A DNA stretch of 64,000 nt from Anaerolineales bacterium (GTDB taxonomy: Bacteria > Chloroflexota > Anaerolineae > 4572-78 > J111). Positions 44,836 to 53,584 of this stretch are shown here, in pieces. Under the pieces are notes generated by a model that saw nothing but the letters and a program-made list of their open reading frames with translations, did no database searches and had not been told where the DNA came from. The translations under genes were made by a program, and so were the position numbers. Position 1 is the first letter of the stretch. The number at the start of each line of letters is the position of its first letter. The DNA lies in assembly GCA_015075405.1 (NCBI GenBank), contig JABTUK010000002.1, forward strand, positions 1,612,001-1,676,000, in the 5' to 3' direction.

Positions 44836-45348
44836 TTAGACTATACTTCCTGCCTCACGCGCCGCAATCGGCGCAAACTGCGCTCCGACCAGCCGGGTCA
44901 AATCCTCCTGGCGCAGCTCCAACCCCAGCATCAAATCGCCACTGCTGATGTTGACGTTGATGCAGTGGGCAATGGCTTCGTCAAAAATCACCGGCACGTC
45001 GGCGGGCAGGCAGAGCGGGGCCACGGCTCCCTGGGTGTAGCCGGTGACGGCCCGAATTTCCTCCGCTGTGGCAAAGGTCAGCCGCTTCCACTCCTGAGCC
45101 TCGGATAAATAAGCGCGTACGGCTTGGGGGTCAAGGCGGGCAGGGCCTAACAGGCAAGCCATCACGTAACGGCGCGGCTCAGATTTTTCGCGCAGCAGGA
45201 TGGATTTGACCATCTCTTCGGCCACCACCCCCCGCTGCGCCGCCGCCGCTTCCACCGTAAATACCGGCTCGGTGTGGGGCAGACGACGATAAGAGATGCG
45301 GTGCGTATCGAGAAGATCGGTAATCCTGGTGCTAATTGGGACAATCAT
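44836..45348 (-). CDS. YbaK/EbsC-family aminoacyl-tRNA deacylase (paralogue 2)
   Basis: 170 residues from ATG 45348; an in-frame TTG lies at 45360. YbaK domain with EEMVKSILLREKSEPRRYVMACL, GPARLDPQAVRAYL and TGYTQGAVAPLCLPADVPV; the second loop differs from paralogue 1 (GGVPPFGH), suggesting another tRNA or amino-acid substrate. It lies between the alcohol dehydrogenase and FAD oxidoreductase genes. Confidence 0.87.
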   Translation of the reverse strand: MIVPISTRITDLLDTHRISYRRLPHTEPVFTVEAAAAQRGVVAEEMVKSILLREKSEPRRYVMACLLGPARLDPQAVRAYLSEAQEWKRLTFATAEEIRAVTGYTQGAVAPLCLPADVPVIFDEAIAHCINVNISSGDLMLGLELRQEDLTRLVGAQFAPIAAREAGSIV

Positions 45349-45361
45349 AGCATCTTCCAAA

Positions 45362-45420
45362 GGGGGAACTGAGGGAACTGGAAAAACACCCTCAGTTCCC
45401 TCAAGTTCCCTTAGTTCCTT
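45362..45420. repeat. Inverted repeat of GGGAACTGA units
   Basis: GGGAACTGA-type units left and CAGTTCCCT / TTAGTTCCC units right, period about 9-10. Related arrays at 26653 and 62515. Confidence 0.82.
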
Positions 45421-46520
45421 TAAAATATAATGACTCCCCGCGCAATTTCTCCACTCAACATATCGGCGTAAGCCTCGTTGATTTGATCCAACGAGTAGGT
45501 TTTGGAAATCAGCCGCTCCAAATCGAGTTTGCCTTTGAGGTACAAATCGGCGTAGAGGGGAAAATCACGGGCGGTGTTGGCTGTGCCGTAGTAGGAGCCG
45601 GTGACGGTTTTTTCCTGGCGGGTCAAAATTGCGCCGGGCAGGTTGGTCCCGCTGCCCATCGGAGCCACACCGACCAGGGTCAGCGTGCCGCCGGGACGAA
45701 CCGCCTCCAAACTCTGCTCCTGCACCGCCGGAAGGCCGATGGCTTCAAACACGTAGTCCGCGCCCCGGCCCTCGGTCAGCTTGCGGATAGATTCCGTCAC
45801 CGCCGGCCCGGCCATGACAAAATCGGTCGCGCCAAATTCCAACGCCAGATCACCTTTGGCCTCGCTACGGTCAACAGCAATGATCCGGCTGGCCCCGGCC
45901 AATTTTGCGCCCATAATAATATTCAGCCCCACCCCGCCCGCGCCGAAGACGGCCACACTGCTGCCGGGCCGCACCGGTGTGGTGTTCAACACCGCGCCAA
46001 CGCCCGTGGTCACGGCGCAGCCAATCAAGGCGGCGATGGTCAGCGGAACCTCTTTGCTCAGAGGAACACAACATTCCTGCGGCACAACGGTGTAATCGGC
46101 AAAACAGGCCAGGGCGCTGAAGTGATAAATCGGCTGCCCCTCTTTGGAAAGACGGGTGGTGCCGTCCATCATTGTGCCGGCCCACAGCGGCCCGATGTAA
46201 GCGGAGCACAGGCTGGGCCGGTCGTTGAGGCAGTAAAAGCACGAACCGCAGTTGGGGGCCCAGTTCAAAGATACGTGGTCGCCCGGCTTAACACGGGTGA
46301 CGCCCGCGCCCACCGCTTCAACGACGCCTGCGCCCTCGTGCCCCGGAACCACCGGCGTGGCGTGTTTAGTCGCTCCGGTCATCAAGTGCCAATCGCTGTG
46401 GCACACCCCGGCAGCGGCTACTTTGACCAATACTTCTCCGACTCGCGGGGCTTCCAGGTCAAGCGTTTCAATTTGAAAAGGCTGGCCGACTTCGTAAAAA
46501 ACGGCTGCTTTGATTTTCAC
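45420..46520 (-). CDS. Zinc-dependent alcohol dehydrogenase
   Basis: 366 residues of the medium-chain dehydrogenase family. Catalytic zinc: Cys in GVCHSDWHL and His in PGHEGAGVVEAVG. Structural zinc: CGSCFYCLNDRPSLC. Cofactor motif FGAGGVGLN with Asp in VDRSEAK, indicating NAD. It resembles class III/S-(hydroxymethyl)glutathione-type and Rxyl-like dehydrogenases, and may oxidise an alcohol or hemithioacetal such as formaldehyde adducts from demethylation (inference). Transcribed after mttB. Confidence 0.93.
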   Translation of the reverse strand: MKIKAAVFYEVGQPFQIETLDLEAPRVGEVLVKVAAAGVCHSDWHLMTGATKHATPVVPGHEGAGVVEAVGAGVTRVKPGDHVSLNWAPNCGSCFYCLNDRPSLCSAYIGPLWAGTMMDGTTRLSKEGQPIYHFSALACFADYTVVPQECCVPLSKEVPLTIAALIGCAVTTGVGAVLNTTPVRPGSSVAVFGAGGVGLNIIMGAKLAGASRIIAVDRSEAKGDLALEFGATDFVMAGPAVTESIRKLTEGRGADYVFEAIGLPAVQEQSLEAVRPGGTLTLVGVAPMGSGTNLPGAILTRQEKTVTGSYYGTANTARDFPLYADLYLKGKLDLERLISKTYSLDQINEAYADMLSGEIARGVIIF

Positions 46521-46542
46521 GAAAATTATCTCCTGAAGATTA

Positions 46543-46596
46543 CATGGTGCGTAGGGCGTGGTGCGTGAAAATATTTAACGTACCATGCACTACGAG
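46543..46596. repeat. Inverted heptamer repeat (GTGGTGC type)
   Basis: GGTGCGTAGGGCGTGGTGCG on the left and ACCATGCACTAC on the right. Same family as 41594-41649. Confidence 0.78.
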
Positions 46597-48140
46597 TCAT
46601 ATAAATTCTTCCCTTCCAACTCCCGCTCCCGTCGAGCGATATAATCCTGCAAAGCTTCGTCAATCGCCGGGTCGAGGGAGGGCTGTTCGTAACTGGCTAA
46701 TAATTCCTGCCAGACAATGTGCGCCCGCTGCATGGCGTCCAGCCCGCCTGCTTCGCGCCAGGTGTCGTAGGGCTGGCGGTCGCTGAGCACGGAGGGGTAA
46801 AATTCGGTGCTGTAGCGGGCCTGGGTGTGCGGCGTGCCAAAGTGGTGCCCGCCGGGGCCAACCTCAGCGATCATATCCAAGGCTAGGGTCTCGTCACTGA
46901 TCTCGAAGCCGCCCAGAAAGTGGTAAAACATGGCCAGGTTCTCGACGTCAATGATGAACTTTTCGAAAGAGGCGGTCAGACCGCCTTCCAGCCAGCCAGC
47001 GGCGTGCATAATCAGGTTGCTGTGCGCAAGGATGCAAGGCCAGAGCGTCCACAGGGTTTCATAAGCGGCCTGGGCATCGGGCACTTTGGCGGTAGTCAGG
47101 CTGCCGCTGGCGCGATAGGGCAGATTGTAGCGCCGGGCCAACTGCGCCCCAATCGCCAGCGCCCAGGCCCCTTCGGGCGTACCGAAGGCGGGACTGCCGC
47201 TTTTCATGTCCACATTGGTGGTGAAACCGCCATAGATGGCCGGCGCGCCAGGCCGGACCAGTTGCGTCAAAGCGATTCCGGCCAGGGCTTCGGCGTTTTG
47301 TTGGGCCAGGGCCGAGGCCAGGGTGATGGGACTCATCGCCCCGGCCAGGATGAAGGGGGTGATAAAGCAAACCTGCCCGGCGCGGGCATAAGTGATGAGA
47401 CCGCCGAGCATGCGGCTGTCGTAGCGCAGCGGGCTGTTGACATTAATCACATCGCCCACGACCGGGTCGCCCGATAGGTCGCCAAAGACGATTTCGGCCA
47501 TCTTGATGATGTCCCCGGTGATCTCGCGCCCGTGAGCAGCTTCCATCACCGCCTTGTCGCTGAGAGTGAAGCCGGCGTAGAGCCGCCGCAAGTGACGGAC
47601 AGACACGGGCACATCCTGCGGCGTCACCTGCTCCCAGCAGCCGAAGTGCAGCACGTTGCACATATGAGACAGCCTGACAAAGTTCTCGTAATCTTGCATT
47701 GTACCGGGCCGCCGCCCAATATCCAGATTAGAAGTGTAAACCATGCCGCCGTTGGGGCCAAAGGTTATAAAATTGCCGCCGATGGACACATCCCGCTCCG
47801 GGTTACGCGCCCGCCAGGTAAAGGTCGCCGGGGCGGTGGCGATGGTTTCCAGCAGCAGCCCCCGGTCAATCCAGACGTGCTGGGCGGCCCGGTCTACTCT
47901 GGCCCCGGCTTTTTGCCACAGATCCAGGGCTTCGTTGTCCATAAAATCCAGGCCCACTTCTTCGAGGATGCGCAGCGAAGCCAGGTGCAGCTCTTCGATT
48001 TGATCCGGGGATAAAATTTCCAGAGGGCGGAGGGGATTGCGCAACTGGCGAAAAGGAATTTTGAGCAGCGGGGACTCGGCTCGCTGCCGTCGCCGGGCTG
48101 CCCGTCTGTCGGCGCGAGATATTTCCACCGTGTCAGTCAT
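46590..48140 (-). CDS. MttB-family corrinoid-protein methyltransferase (non-pyrrolysine)
   Basis: 516 residues from ATG 48140 (GGGAGG before it). Basic N-terminus (RADRRAARRRQR), then a TIM-barrel of the trimethylamine methyltransferase family: LEEVGLDFMDNEALDLW, YGGFTTNVDMKSGSPAFGTPE, PDAQAAYETLW. The frame has no internal TAG, so it belongs to the non-pyrrolysine group, in which MtgB (glycine betaine) and related demethylases are known. No corrinoid protein gene is visible here. The FAD oxidoreductase downstream could act on the demethylated product. A strong promoter precedes it. Confidence 0.9.
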   Translation of the reverse strand: MTDTVEISRADRRAARRRQRAESPLLKIPFRQLRNPLRPLEILSPDQIEELHLASLRILEEVGLDFMDNEALDLWQKAGARVDRAAQHVWIDRGLLLETIATAPATFTWRARNPERDVSIGGNFITFGPNGGMVYTSNLDIGRRPGTMQDYENFVRLSHMCNVLHFGCWEQVTPQDVPVSVRHLRRLYAGFTLSDKAVMEAAHGREITGDIIKMAEIVFGDLSGDPVVGDVINVNSPLRYDSRMLGGLITYARAGQVCFITPFILAGAMSPITLASALAQQNAEALAGIALTQLVRPGAPAIYGGFTTNVDMKSGSPAFGTPEGAWALAIGAQLARRYNLPYRASGSLTTAKVPDAQAAYETLWTLWPCILAHSNLIMHAAGWLEGGLTASFEKFIIDVENLAMFYHFLGGFEISDETLALDMIAEVGPGGHHFGTPHTQARYSTEFYPSVLSDRQPYDTWREAGGLDAMQRAHIVWQELLASYEQPSLDPAIDEALQDYIARRERELEGKNLYDS

Positions 48141-48217
48141 CTTGCCTCCCTGAGTTGCCCGCAGCATGGAACGAGGTTACTGTCCAGGGACAAACACTGG
48201 TGTTGCATAATGTGAAA

Positions 48218-48235
48218 CACTGTTCCCGTACAGTG
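48218..48235. promoter_or_regulatory. Operator-like inverted repeat at the mttB transcription start
   Basis: CACTGT-N6-ACAGTG (48218-48235) covers the predicted start site; further AACAC / GTGTT half-sites lie at 48194-48220. Confidence 0.65.
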
Positions 48236-48240
48236 GGGCT

Positions 48241-48268
48241 ATTATAACATAGTTGGGCGGAGTGTCAA
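48241..48268 (-). promoter_or_regulatory. Consensus sigma-70 promoter of the mttB gene
   Basis: On the minus strand TTGACA (48268-48263), 16-base spacer, TATAAT (48246-48241). Both boxes are perfect, about 100 bases upstream of the ATG. Confidence 0.87.
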
Positions 48269-48357
48269 TCTATACAGATGGCGAAGGTTTTTTTCAGCCG
48301 TTTTGGGCCGGGATTAGGGGACGACCCGATCCAATTAGTGTTTACCAACTTTTGTCC

Positions 48358-48711
48358 TTATTCATGGATTGTAAACTCTGTTTGGCTTAGTTCTACAAAA
48401 TCATGTTCCTCCAGTGCTTCGGCAATTAGCTGAATATTTTGTAAAAATAGCCGCTCTAACTCGGCATTTTTTATATTACCTGTTGAAATTAACAGCAATT
48501 TATAGGGTTTGTGATAAAGCATAAAAGAGTTTACAAAATCTGCATCTTTGGTGATGACAACCCGCTGCTCAAGCTCAGAAATTTCATTGATAACGTGATC
48601 AGGAGAGCTATTTCCAAGCGGTAAATCAAGGGTATGGATTGCCTCATGCCCTACTTCCTGTAACCGATAAATCAAGCGACGAGGTAACTGAGCATCTATC
48701 AAAAACTTCAT
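48358..48711 (-). CDS. DUF5615 PIN-like toxin
   Basis: 117 residues. Start FLIDAQLPRRLIYRLQEVGHEA, then THTLDLPLG-type segment (IHTLDLPLGNSSPD) and VVITKDADF: the acidic residues form a compact PIN-like nuclease site. DUF5615 proteins are paired with DUF433 antitoxins, as here. The start overlaps the antitoxin gene by four bases. AT-rich compared with the neighbours. Confidence 0.88.
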   Translation of the reverse strand: MKFLIDAQLPRRLIYRLQEVGHEAIHTLDLPLGNSSPDHVINEISELEQRVVITKDADFVNSFMLYHKPYKLLLISTGNIKNAELERLFLQNIQLIAEALEEHDFVELSQTEFTIHE

Positions 48712-48956
48712 GCAAAGATCGCCTGCGTACGTTTAACCTGACTTAATTTTGCAGCAAAGGCTAAAACCGCCAGTATATCGGCTCGTTCTAAATCTTCGTA
48801 ATCAGCTAAAATTTCATCAATTGTCATTTCGGCGCTCAACAATTCTAAGATCATTTCGACGGGATAACGCAATCCTCGAATACAAGGCTTGCCGTGACAA
48901 ATATCAGGGTCTATGGTAATCCGCTCAGCGAGCATTTTTGCTTTATTCTTGTTCAT
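48708..48956 (-). CDS. DUF433 antitoxin
   Basis: 82 residues. DUF433 signature ITIDPDICHGKPCIRGLRYPVEMILELL followed by the helix ILADYEDLERADILAVLAFAA. DUF433 is a short HTH-like domain that binds DNA and neutralises the neighbouring DUF5615 toxin. It is translated first and coupled to the toxin. Confidence 0.9.
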   Translation of the reverse strand: MNKNKAKMLAERITIDPDICHGKPCIRGLRYPVEMILELLSAEMTIDEILADYEDLERADILAVLAFAAKLSQVKRTQAIFA

Positions 48957-49107
48957 TCATTCTCCATCTCATCTTGCTATTAGACCAAAGCTAAACTATT
49001 AAGGTATTATGCCTTGTGGAATCTTTATTGACAAAGCTGAAATAGCTATCCCTCTATTTGCTGCCTAATGCCTGAGCCAACTCGATGCCGGGCCAAAAAG
49101 GCTAGAC

Positions 49108-49620
49108 TCACTTCATAAAGGGGTCTTCATCTTCTTCAAAATATATAAATTCTGGATACCTTTCTTCATTCTCTGGCCAATGTTTAGCAATCCAAGCTGC
49201 TTTATTTAGCACATCATTGTCTAAACTATTTTCTGAAATTTCATAATCATCTGGATATTCATCAGGGGTATAACATAATTTCCATTCTACTTTAAGAAAT
49301 CGTTTTTCCCAAGATGTTAACTCTTTCCATAATTCTAAATTTTTAGGTGGTAAGCCATCTGCTTTTTTCCAGTTATTTCGCTCCCACTTGGCTTTATGTG
49401 TACCCCCAGAGTTGATCAAGTATTCCATATCCGAACAGATAATAACATTTGTTTTCTCAGGTGTTGCTATCCTTCGCAATCCTTCAATAACAGCGTGAAT
49501 AGCTCCAGCATTGCCTGTATCTGGTAGACCATTTTTTAACTAAAATTCCTTATCATCCAACCTCAATATTATACCCCAAATGGAACCGCTCGTTTTTACA
49601 TATAATTTAACATTTTGCAT
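49108..49620 (-). pseudogene. RNase H-like gene interrupted by an amber codon
   Basis: A continuous frame from ATG 49620 to TGA 49108 is broken once by TAG at 49542-49540 (codon 27). The two parts together read as an RNase HI fold: VKLYVKTSGS (first strand), NAGAIHAVIEGLRRI (helix A), NVIICSDMEYLIN (strand with catalytic Asp) and WERNNWKKADGLPPKNLELW (handle region). Catalytic residues are incomplete: the first Asp and helix Glu are replaced, only the SD pair remains. A shortened protein could start at TTG 49479 (123 residues). The region is AT-rich, suggesting a transferred and decaying gene. Confidence 0.72.
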
Positions 49621-49686
49621 AGGTACTTTTAGTAACCCCAAATTTATATAATTTTTATAGCTATATTATTGCTGCCAGCCGCCGAA

Positions 49687-51018
49687 CTATATTTGAGTTG
49701 CGTAGGTGAAGAAATTGGGATAGCGGGGATCGCCGTGCAATTTTTCCAGGTGGGCCTGCACCAGCGCCCGCACCCGGCGAATGTTGTCAGCGGCGTGAAA
49801 AGCCTCGGTCTGACCCAGCAGCGATTGTTTGACCTGCTTAAACGTGGGCGTTTCGGCTCGATGGAGCGCGCCGATGAGGTTAGCGGTTTCAATCACCTCT
49901 GCCTGGGTGGCCGTGGCCAGCACGGCGTCGGACACGCCGGCGTGGCGCAAGGCGCGGCGCAGGGTTTTTTCGTCGGCGTCGGCTTCAAAGGAGACCTCGG
50001 CCAGGGTGTGGCGCAGGTAATCTATCGGATCAAATGGCTCCAGATAAATATTGATCTCCTGGCCGGTGGTCAGACCGTAGAGGAGCAGAAATCCGATTTC
50101 AGTAGCGGCGGCCTTCGAGGCGGCTTCGGCCATAATGGGTAAGATCAACTGATCGGCTTCCTTTTTATATTCCGATTCAATCGAAAGCAGGGTCCGCATG
50201 CCCAGGCCGGTAGACAACGGGTCGGTGTTGTTGTAAGGAATGTGCCAGGCTTCGGCAATGGCCCCTTCTGAGAGAATCTTCAAGGCATAACCTTCACCGG
50301 TATAGGGAGCGGCGAGATGTTTTTTCTTCTGCTCAAACGTGGCGCGATGGGCCTCGGCGTAAGGGCCGCTCGACCCGCCCAGCAGGACTCGCCGGGGGTA
50401 ATTTTGCTGGCGGCGGTCTTTTTTGGCCAGAAAATTGGGATAATTCCAGCCGGCCAGAGGTGCGTTTATTTGCTGCTGGGCGGCTTCGCAGGCCAGTTGG
50501 GCCAGGTCGGCTAAATTGTCGCCCCGGTGAAGCTGAAACAGGCCGCCCAGGGCCGGGTTGGTTTCGATCTCTTGGACAAACATTTCCAGGATCATGTATT
50601 GGGCAATCGCGCCGGGATCATTCAAACTGGTCAGCATGCTATCTTCAATGGAGATAATTACGGCCTGCCCCCGCAGCGCCGCCGAGGTCAGCGCCAGGCC
50701 GGTTTCGGCGATGGAGCCGAGGCTGCCGTTGAGGAGTTCATTATTTTCCAGACGAATAATGATAACGGAAGCTGTCGCCATCACCTCGGCTTCAACGGCG
50801 GCGAAGGAGGGGTCCCAACTATCAATTTGCGGGTCAAAGCCGGGCACACCTTCGGCCTGGAAAACGGCCAAAAATTCGGTCGCTTTGCGCCACATGGCGG
50901 CGCTATGGGTTGAACCGTACCAGCCGACCAGATTCAGTAGATCGGTGGGGGTCCGGCTCAGGTTGTCCTTCTGGCCCGGCCAGGTGGCGGGGGTCAGGAT
51001 CAAATCATTATTCGTCAT
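49687..51018 (-). CDS. Protein with nucleoside 2-deoxyribosyltransferase-like domain
   Basis: 443 residues. The first 150 residues resemble the nucleoside 2-deoxyribosyltransferase-like family: LILTPATWPGQ at the start and GSIAETGLALTSAAL with a Glu in the position of the catalytic nucleophile. The remaining 290 residues are not recognised; they are soluble and mostly helical. Nearby hut genes are divergent. A nucleotide- or glycoside-processing role is plausible, but no substrate can be named. Confidence 0.6.
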   Translation of the reverse strand: MTNNDLILTPATWPGQKDNLSRTPTDLLNLVGWYGSTHSAAMWRKATEFLAVFQAEGVPGFDPQIDSWDPSFAAVEAEVMATASVIIIRLENNELLNGSLGSIAETGLALTSAALRGQAVIISIEDSMLTSLNDPGAIAQYMILEMFVQEIETNPALGGLFQLHRGDNLADLAQLACEAAQQQINAPLAGWNYPNFLAKKDRRQQNYPRRVLLGGSSGPYAEAHRATFEQKKKHLAAPYTGEGYALKILSEGAIAEAWHIPYNNTDPLSTGLGMRTLLSIESEYKKEADQLILPIMAEAASKAAATEIGFLLLYGLTTGQEINIYLEPFDPIDYLRHTLAEVSFEADADEKTLRRALRHAGVSDAVLATATQAEVIETANLIGALHRAETPTFKQVKQSLLGQTEAFHAADNIRRVRALVQAHLEKLHGDPRYPNFFTYATQI

Positions 51019-51076
51019 AAATTCATGCCTTTGGCTGAACTTAGCCTCAATTTGAGGAGTCTGGTAAAATTGAAAA

Positions 51077-51150
51077 TAAGAAATAAGAAATAAGAACTTA
51101 TTTACCTCTTCTCTCTTCTAATTTCTAATTTCTTAATTTTTAATTCTTAC
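51077..51150. repeat. Inverted heptamer repeat (TAAGAAA)
   Basis: Three TAAGAAA-type units (51077-51097) and inverse TTTCTAA/TTTCTTA units (51112-51150), in the divergent region before hutU. The unit is the same as at 14471-14498. Confidence 0.88.
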
Positions 51151-51199
51151 TTTCCCCATTATAACATACCTGTATTTTGATGTCTATGGAGGTGAAGCA

Positions 51200-52849
51200 A
51201 TGACGCGCACCATTCGCGCCCCGCGTGGAACCGAGTTAACCTGCAAAAATTGGCTGATTGAAGCAGCTTACCGTATGCTGCAAAATAACCTGGATCCGCA
51301 GGTGGCTTTTGACCCCGATAATCTGATTGTTTACGGCGGGCGAGGCCGGGCGGCGCGCAACTGGGACTGCTTTGAGGCGATTCTAGAATCACTGCGCCGG
51401 CTGGAGCCGGATGAAACGCTGCTGGTGCAGTCGGGTAAGCCGGTGGCGGTTTTTACCACCCATGAGGATGCGCCACGCGTGCTGCTGGCCAACTCCAATA
51501 TTGTGCCGGCCTGGGCCACTCAGGAAAATTTCGACAAGTGGGAAAAGGCCGGTCTGATCATGTACGGCCAGATGACTGCCGGCAGTTGGATTTACATCGG
51601 CACCCAGGGGATTTTGCAGGGCACGTATGAAACGCTGGGGGCGCTGGCCCGACAGCACGGCTGGGGCACGCTCAAAGGCAAGCTGGTGGTCACCGCCGGC
51701 CTGGGCGAAATGGGCGGAGCGCAGCCGCTGGCGGTGACCATGAACGAAGGCGTCGGCCTGCTGGTCGAGGTGGACCGCTGGCGGGCCGAACGGCGCTTGT
51801 CGCTGCGCCAGCTTGATGCCATGACCGATAATTTGGAAGAGGCTATGACCTGGGTAGACGAAGCTCTAGCCAACCAAGAGGCTAAGTCTATTGGTCTGAT
51901 CGCCAACGCCGCCGAAGCCCTGCCCGAACTGGTCGCCCGCGGCGTGGTTCCCGATGTTGTCACCGACCAGACCTCGGCTCACGACCCGCTTTATGGCTAC
52001 ATTCCCGCTGGCCTGAGCCTGGAAGCCGCTGCCGAACTCCGCCAGCGCGACCCGGCGGAGTACCAGCGCCGCTCCATGGAATCCATGGCCCGGCACGTCC
52101 AGGCCATGCTCAATTGGCAGAAAAAGGGCAGCATTGTTTTTGATTACGGCAACAATTTGCGTCAAAGGGCTTACGATTTTGGGGTCAAAGATGCCTTCAA
52201 TTATCCTGGTTTTGTGCCGGCTTACATCCGGCCCCTTTTCTGCGAAGGCAAAGGCCCCTTCCGCTGGGTCGTCCTCTCCGGCGACCCGCAAGACCTCTAC
52301 ACCACCGACCAGGCCATTTTGGACCTCTTCCCCGAAAACGAGCATCTGGCCCGCTGGATTCGCCTGGCCCAGGAGAAGATTGAGTTTCAAGGGTTGCCGG
52401 CGCGCATCTGCTGGCTGGGCTACGGCGAGCGGGCTAAAGCCGGCCTCAAACTCAATGAACTGGTTGCTTCGGGCAAAGTTAGCGCGCCGATTGTGATTGG
52501 GCGCGACCACCTCGACAGCGGTTCGGTAGCCAGCCCCAACCGCGAAACCGAGGGCATGCTTGACGGCTCCGACGCCATTGCCGATTGGCCGCTGCTGAAC
52601 GCGCTGGTCAATGCCGTTAACGGGGCGACGTGGGTTAGTATTCATCACGGCGGCGGGGTGGGGATTGGCTACAGCATCCACGCCGGCCAGGTCATCGTGG
52701 CCGATGGCACGGAGGCCGCCGCTCGCCGTTTGCAGCGCGTTTTGACCAGCGATCCCGGTATGGGCGTCGTCCGCCACGTGGATGCGGGGTATGCGGAGGC
52801 GGTGACGTTTGCGAAGGCAAATGGGGTCAAGATTCCTATGATGCGTTAA
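51200..52849 (+). CDS. hutU: Urocanate hydratase
   Basis: 549 residues, normal length. Family motifs [54 protein letters not shown] and [16 protein letters not shown]; the NAD-binding region is near TSAHDPL. It converts urocanate to 4-imidazolone-5-propionate. First gene of the scattered hut cluster. GGAGG seven to eight bases before the ATG. Confidence 0.96.
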   Translation: MTRTIRAPRGTELTCKNWLIEAAYRMLQNNLDPQVAFDPDNLIVYGGRGRAARNWDCFEAILESLRRLEPDETLLVQSGKPVAVFTTHEDAPRVLLANSNIVPAWATQENFDKWEKAGLIMYGQMTAGSWIYIGTQGILQGTYETLGALARQHGWGTLKGKLVVTAGLGEMGGAQPLAVTMNEGVGLLVEVDRWRAERRLSLRQLDAMTDNLEEAMTWVDEALANQEAKSIGLIANAAEALPELVARGVVPDVVTDQTSAHDPLYGYIPAGLSLEAAAELRQRDPAEYQRRSMESMARHVQAMLNWQKKGSIVFDYGNNLRQRAYDFGVKDAFNYPGFVPAYIRPLFCEGKGPFRWVVLSGDPQDLYTTDQAILDLFPENEHLARWIRLAQEKIEFQGLPARICWLGYGERAKAGLKLNELVASGKVSAPIVIGRDHLDSGSVASPNRETEGMLDGSDAIADWPLLNALVNAVNGATWVSIHHGGGVGIGYSIHAGQVIVADGTEAAARRLQRVLTSDPGMGVVRHVDAGYAEAVTFAKANGVKIPMMR

Positions 52850-52902
52850 GAGTAGGGACATGATATAATATCTTACGATAAACCACCAGAAATAGAAACA
52901 GA

Positions 52903-53349
52903 ATGAAAATTTATCTCGATAATTGTTGTCTGAATCGCCCCTTTGATGACCAGACTCAAATCCGTATTCGTCTTGAAGCGGAAGCTGTTTTACTGGTCCT
53001 GGCGGAATGTGTTAAAGGCAACTGGGAATGGGTTGGAAGCGAAATCCTTGATTTGGAAATCAATCGAATCCCTGACGCAGAGCGAAAGCGACGCATCCAG
53101 ACAATCGCTTCGCATGTTAATTACCTCGTGGTTGTTGGAGAACTGGAAACAAATCGTGCTCAAGAATTGGAAACTTGGAGTTTTTCCGCTTTTGATGCAT
53201 TACACCTTGCATGCGCTGAAAGTTACGGTGTGGACATCCTTCTTACGGTGGATGATAAATTTCTAAAGAAAGCGGCTGGTTATGGTCAACAATTACGGAT
53301 CAGGGTTGAAAATCCTCTTACGTGGCTAAAGGAGGTAACAAATGATTGA
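52903..53349 (+). CDS. PIN-domain putative toxin
   Basis: 148 residues. PIN-fold pattern: IYLDNCCLNRPFDD (first acidic residue), EILDLEIN, FDALHLACAESYGVDILLTVDDKFLKKA. Such proteins are RNases of VapBC-type systems. The partner gene follows with an eight-base overlap, the reverse of the usual antitoxin-first order. Confidence 0.82.
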   Translation: MKIYLDNCCLNRPFDDQTQIRIRLEAEAVLLVLAECVKGNWEWVGSEILDLEINRIPDAERKRRIQTIASHVNYLVVVGELETNRAQELETWSFSAFDALHLACAESYGVDILLTVDDKFLKKAAGYGQQLRIRVENPLTWLKEVTND

Positions 53350-53557
53350 TACAACTGGAATGACGTTAGAAGAAGTTCGGTTGACAGGGTTAAGAGCTTT
53401 ATCTCAAGAGCTAGGGCCGGTTGGTTTGATTCGTTTTTTGCAGCAGTTTGAAAGGGGCTATGGTGATTACACCGCGGAACGTCATCTTTGGCTTGGCCAG
53501 GATACGGTAGAGAATTTAGTTCAGGAAATCAAACGGCAGCGCAAAACCAAGCCTTAA
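53342..53557 (+). CDS. Putative antitoxin of the PIN pair
   Basis: 71 residues, helical and charged, ending in a basic tail (EIKRQRKTKP). Family not recognised; function inferred from overlap with the PIN gene and from size. The MTLEEVRLTGLRALSQELG start may be an oligomerisation helix. Confidence 0.6.
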   Translation: MIDTTGMTLEEVRLTGLRALSQELGPVGLIRFLQQFERGYGDYTAERHLWLGQDTVENLVQEIKRQRKTKP

Positions 53558-53584
53558 CGTTGTTCCTTTACCGGCGAAAAATCT

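Noticed and set aside
49540..49542. Pyrrolysine codon in the RNase H-like frame
   Set aside because: An MttB-family gene lies nearby, but it has no internal TAG and no pyl genes are seen. The RNase H-like frame has also lost active-site residues, so decay is the simpler reading.
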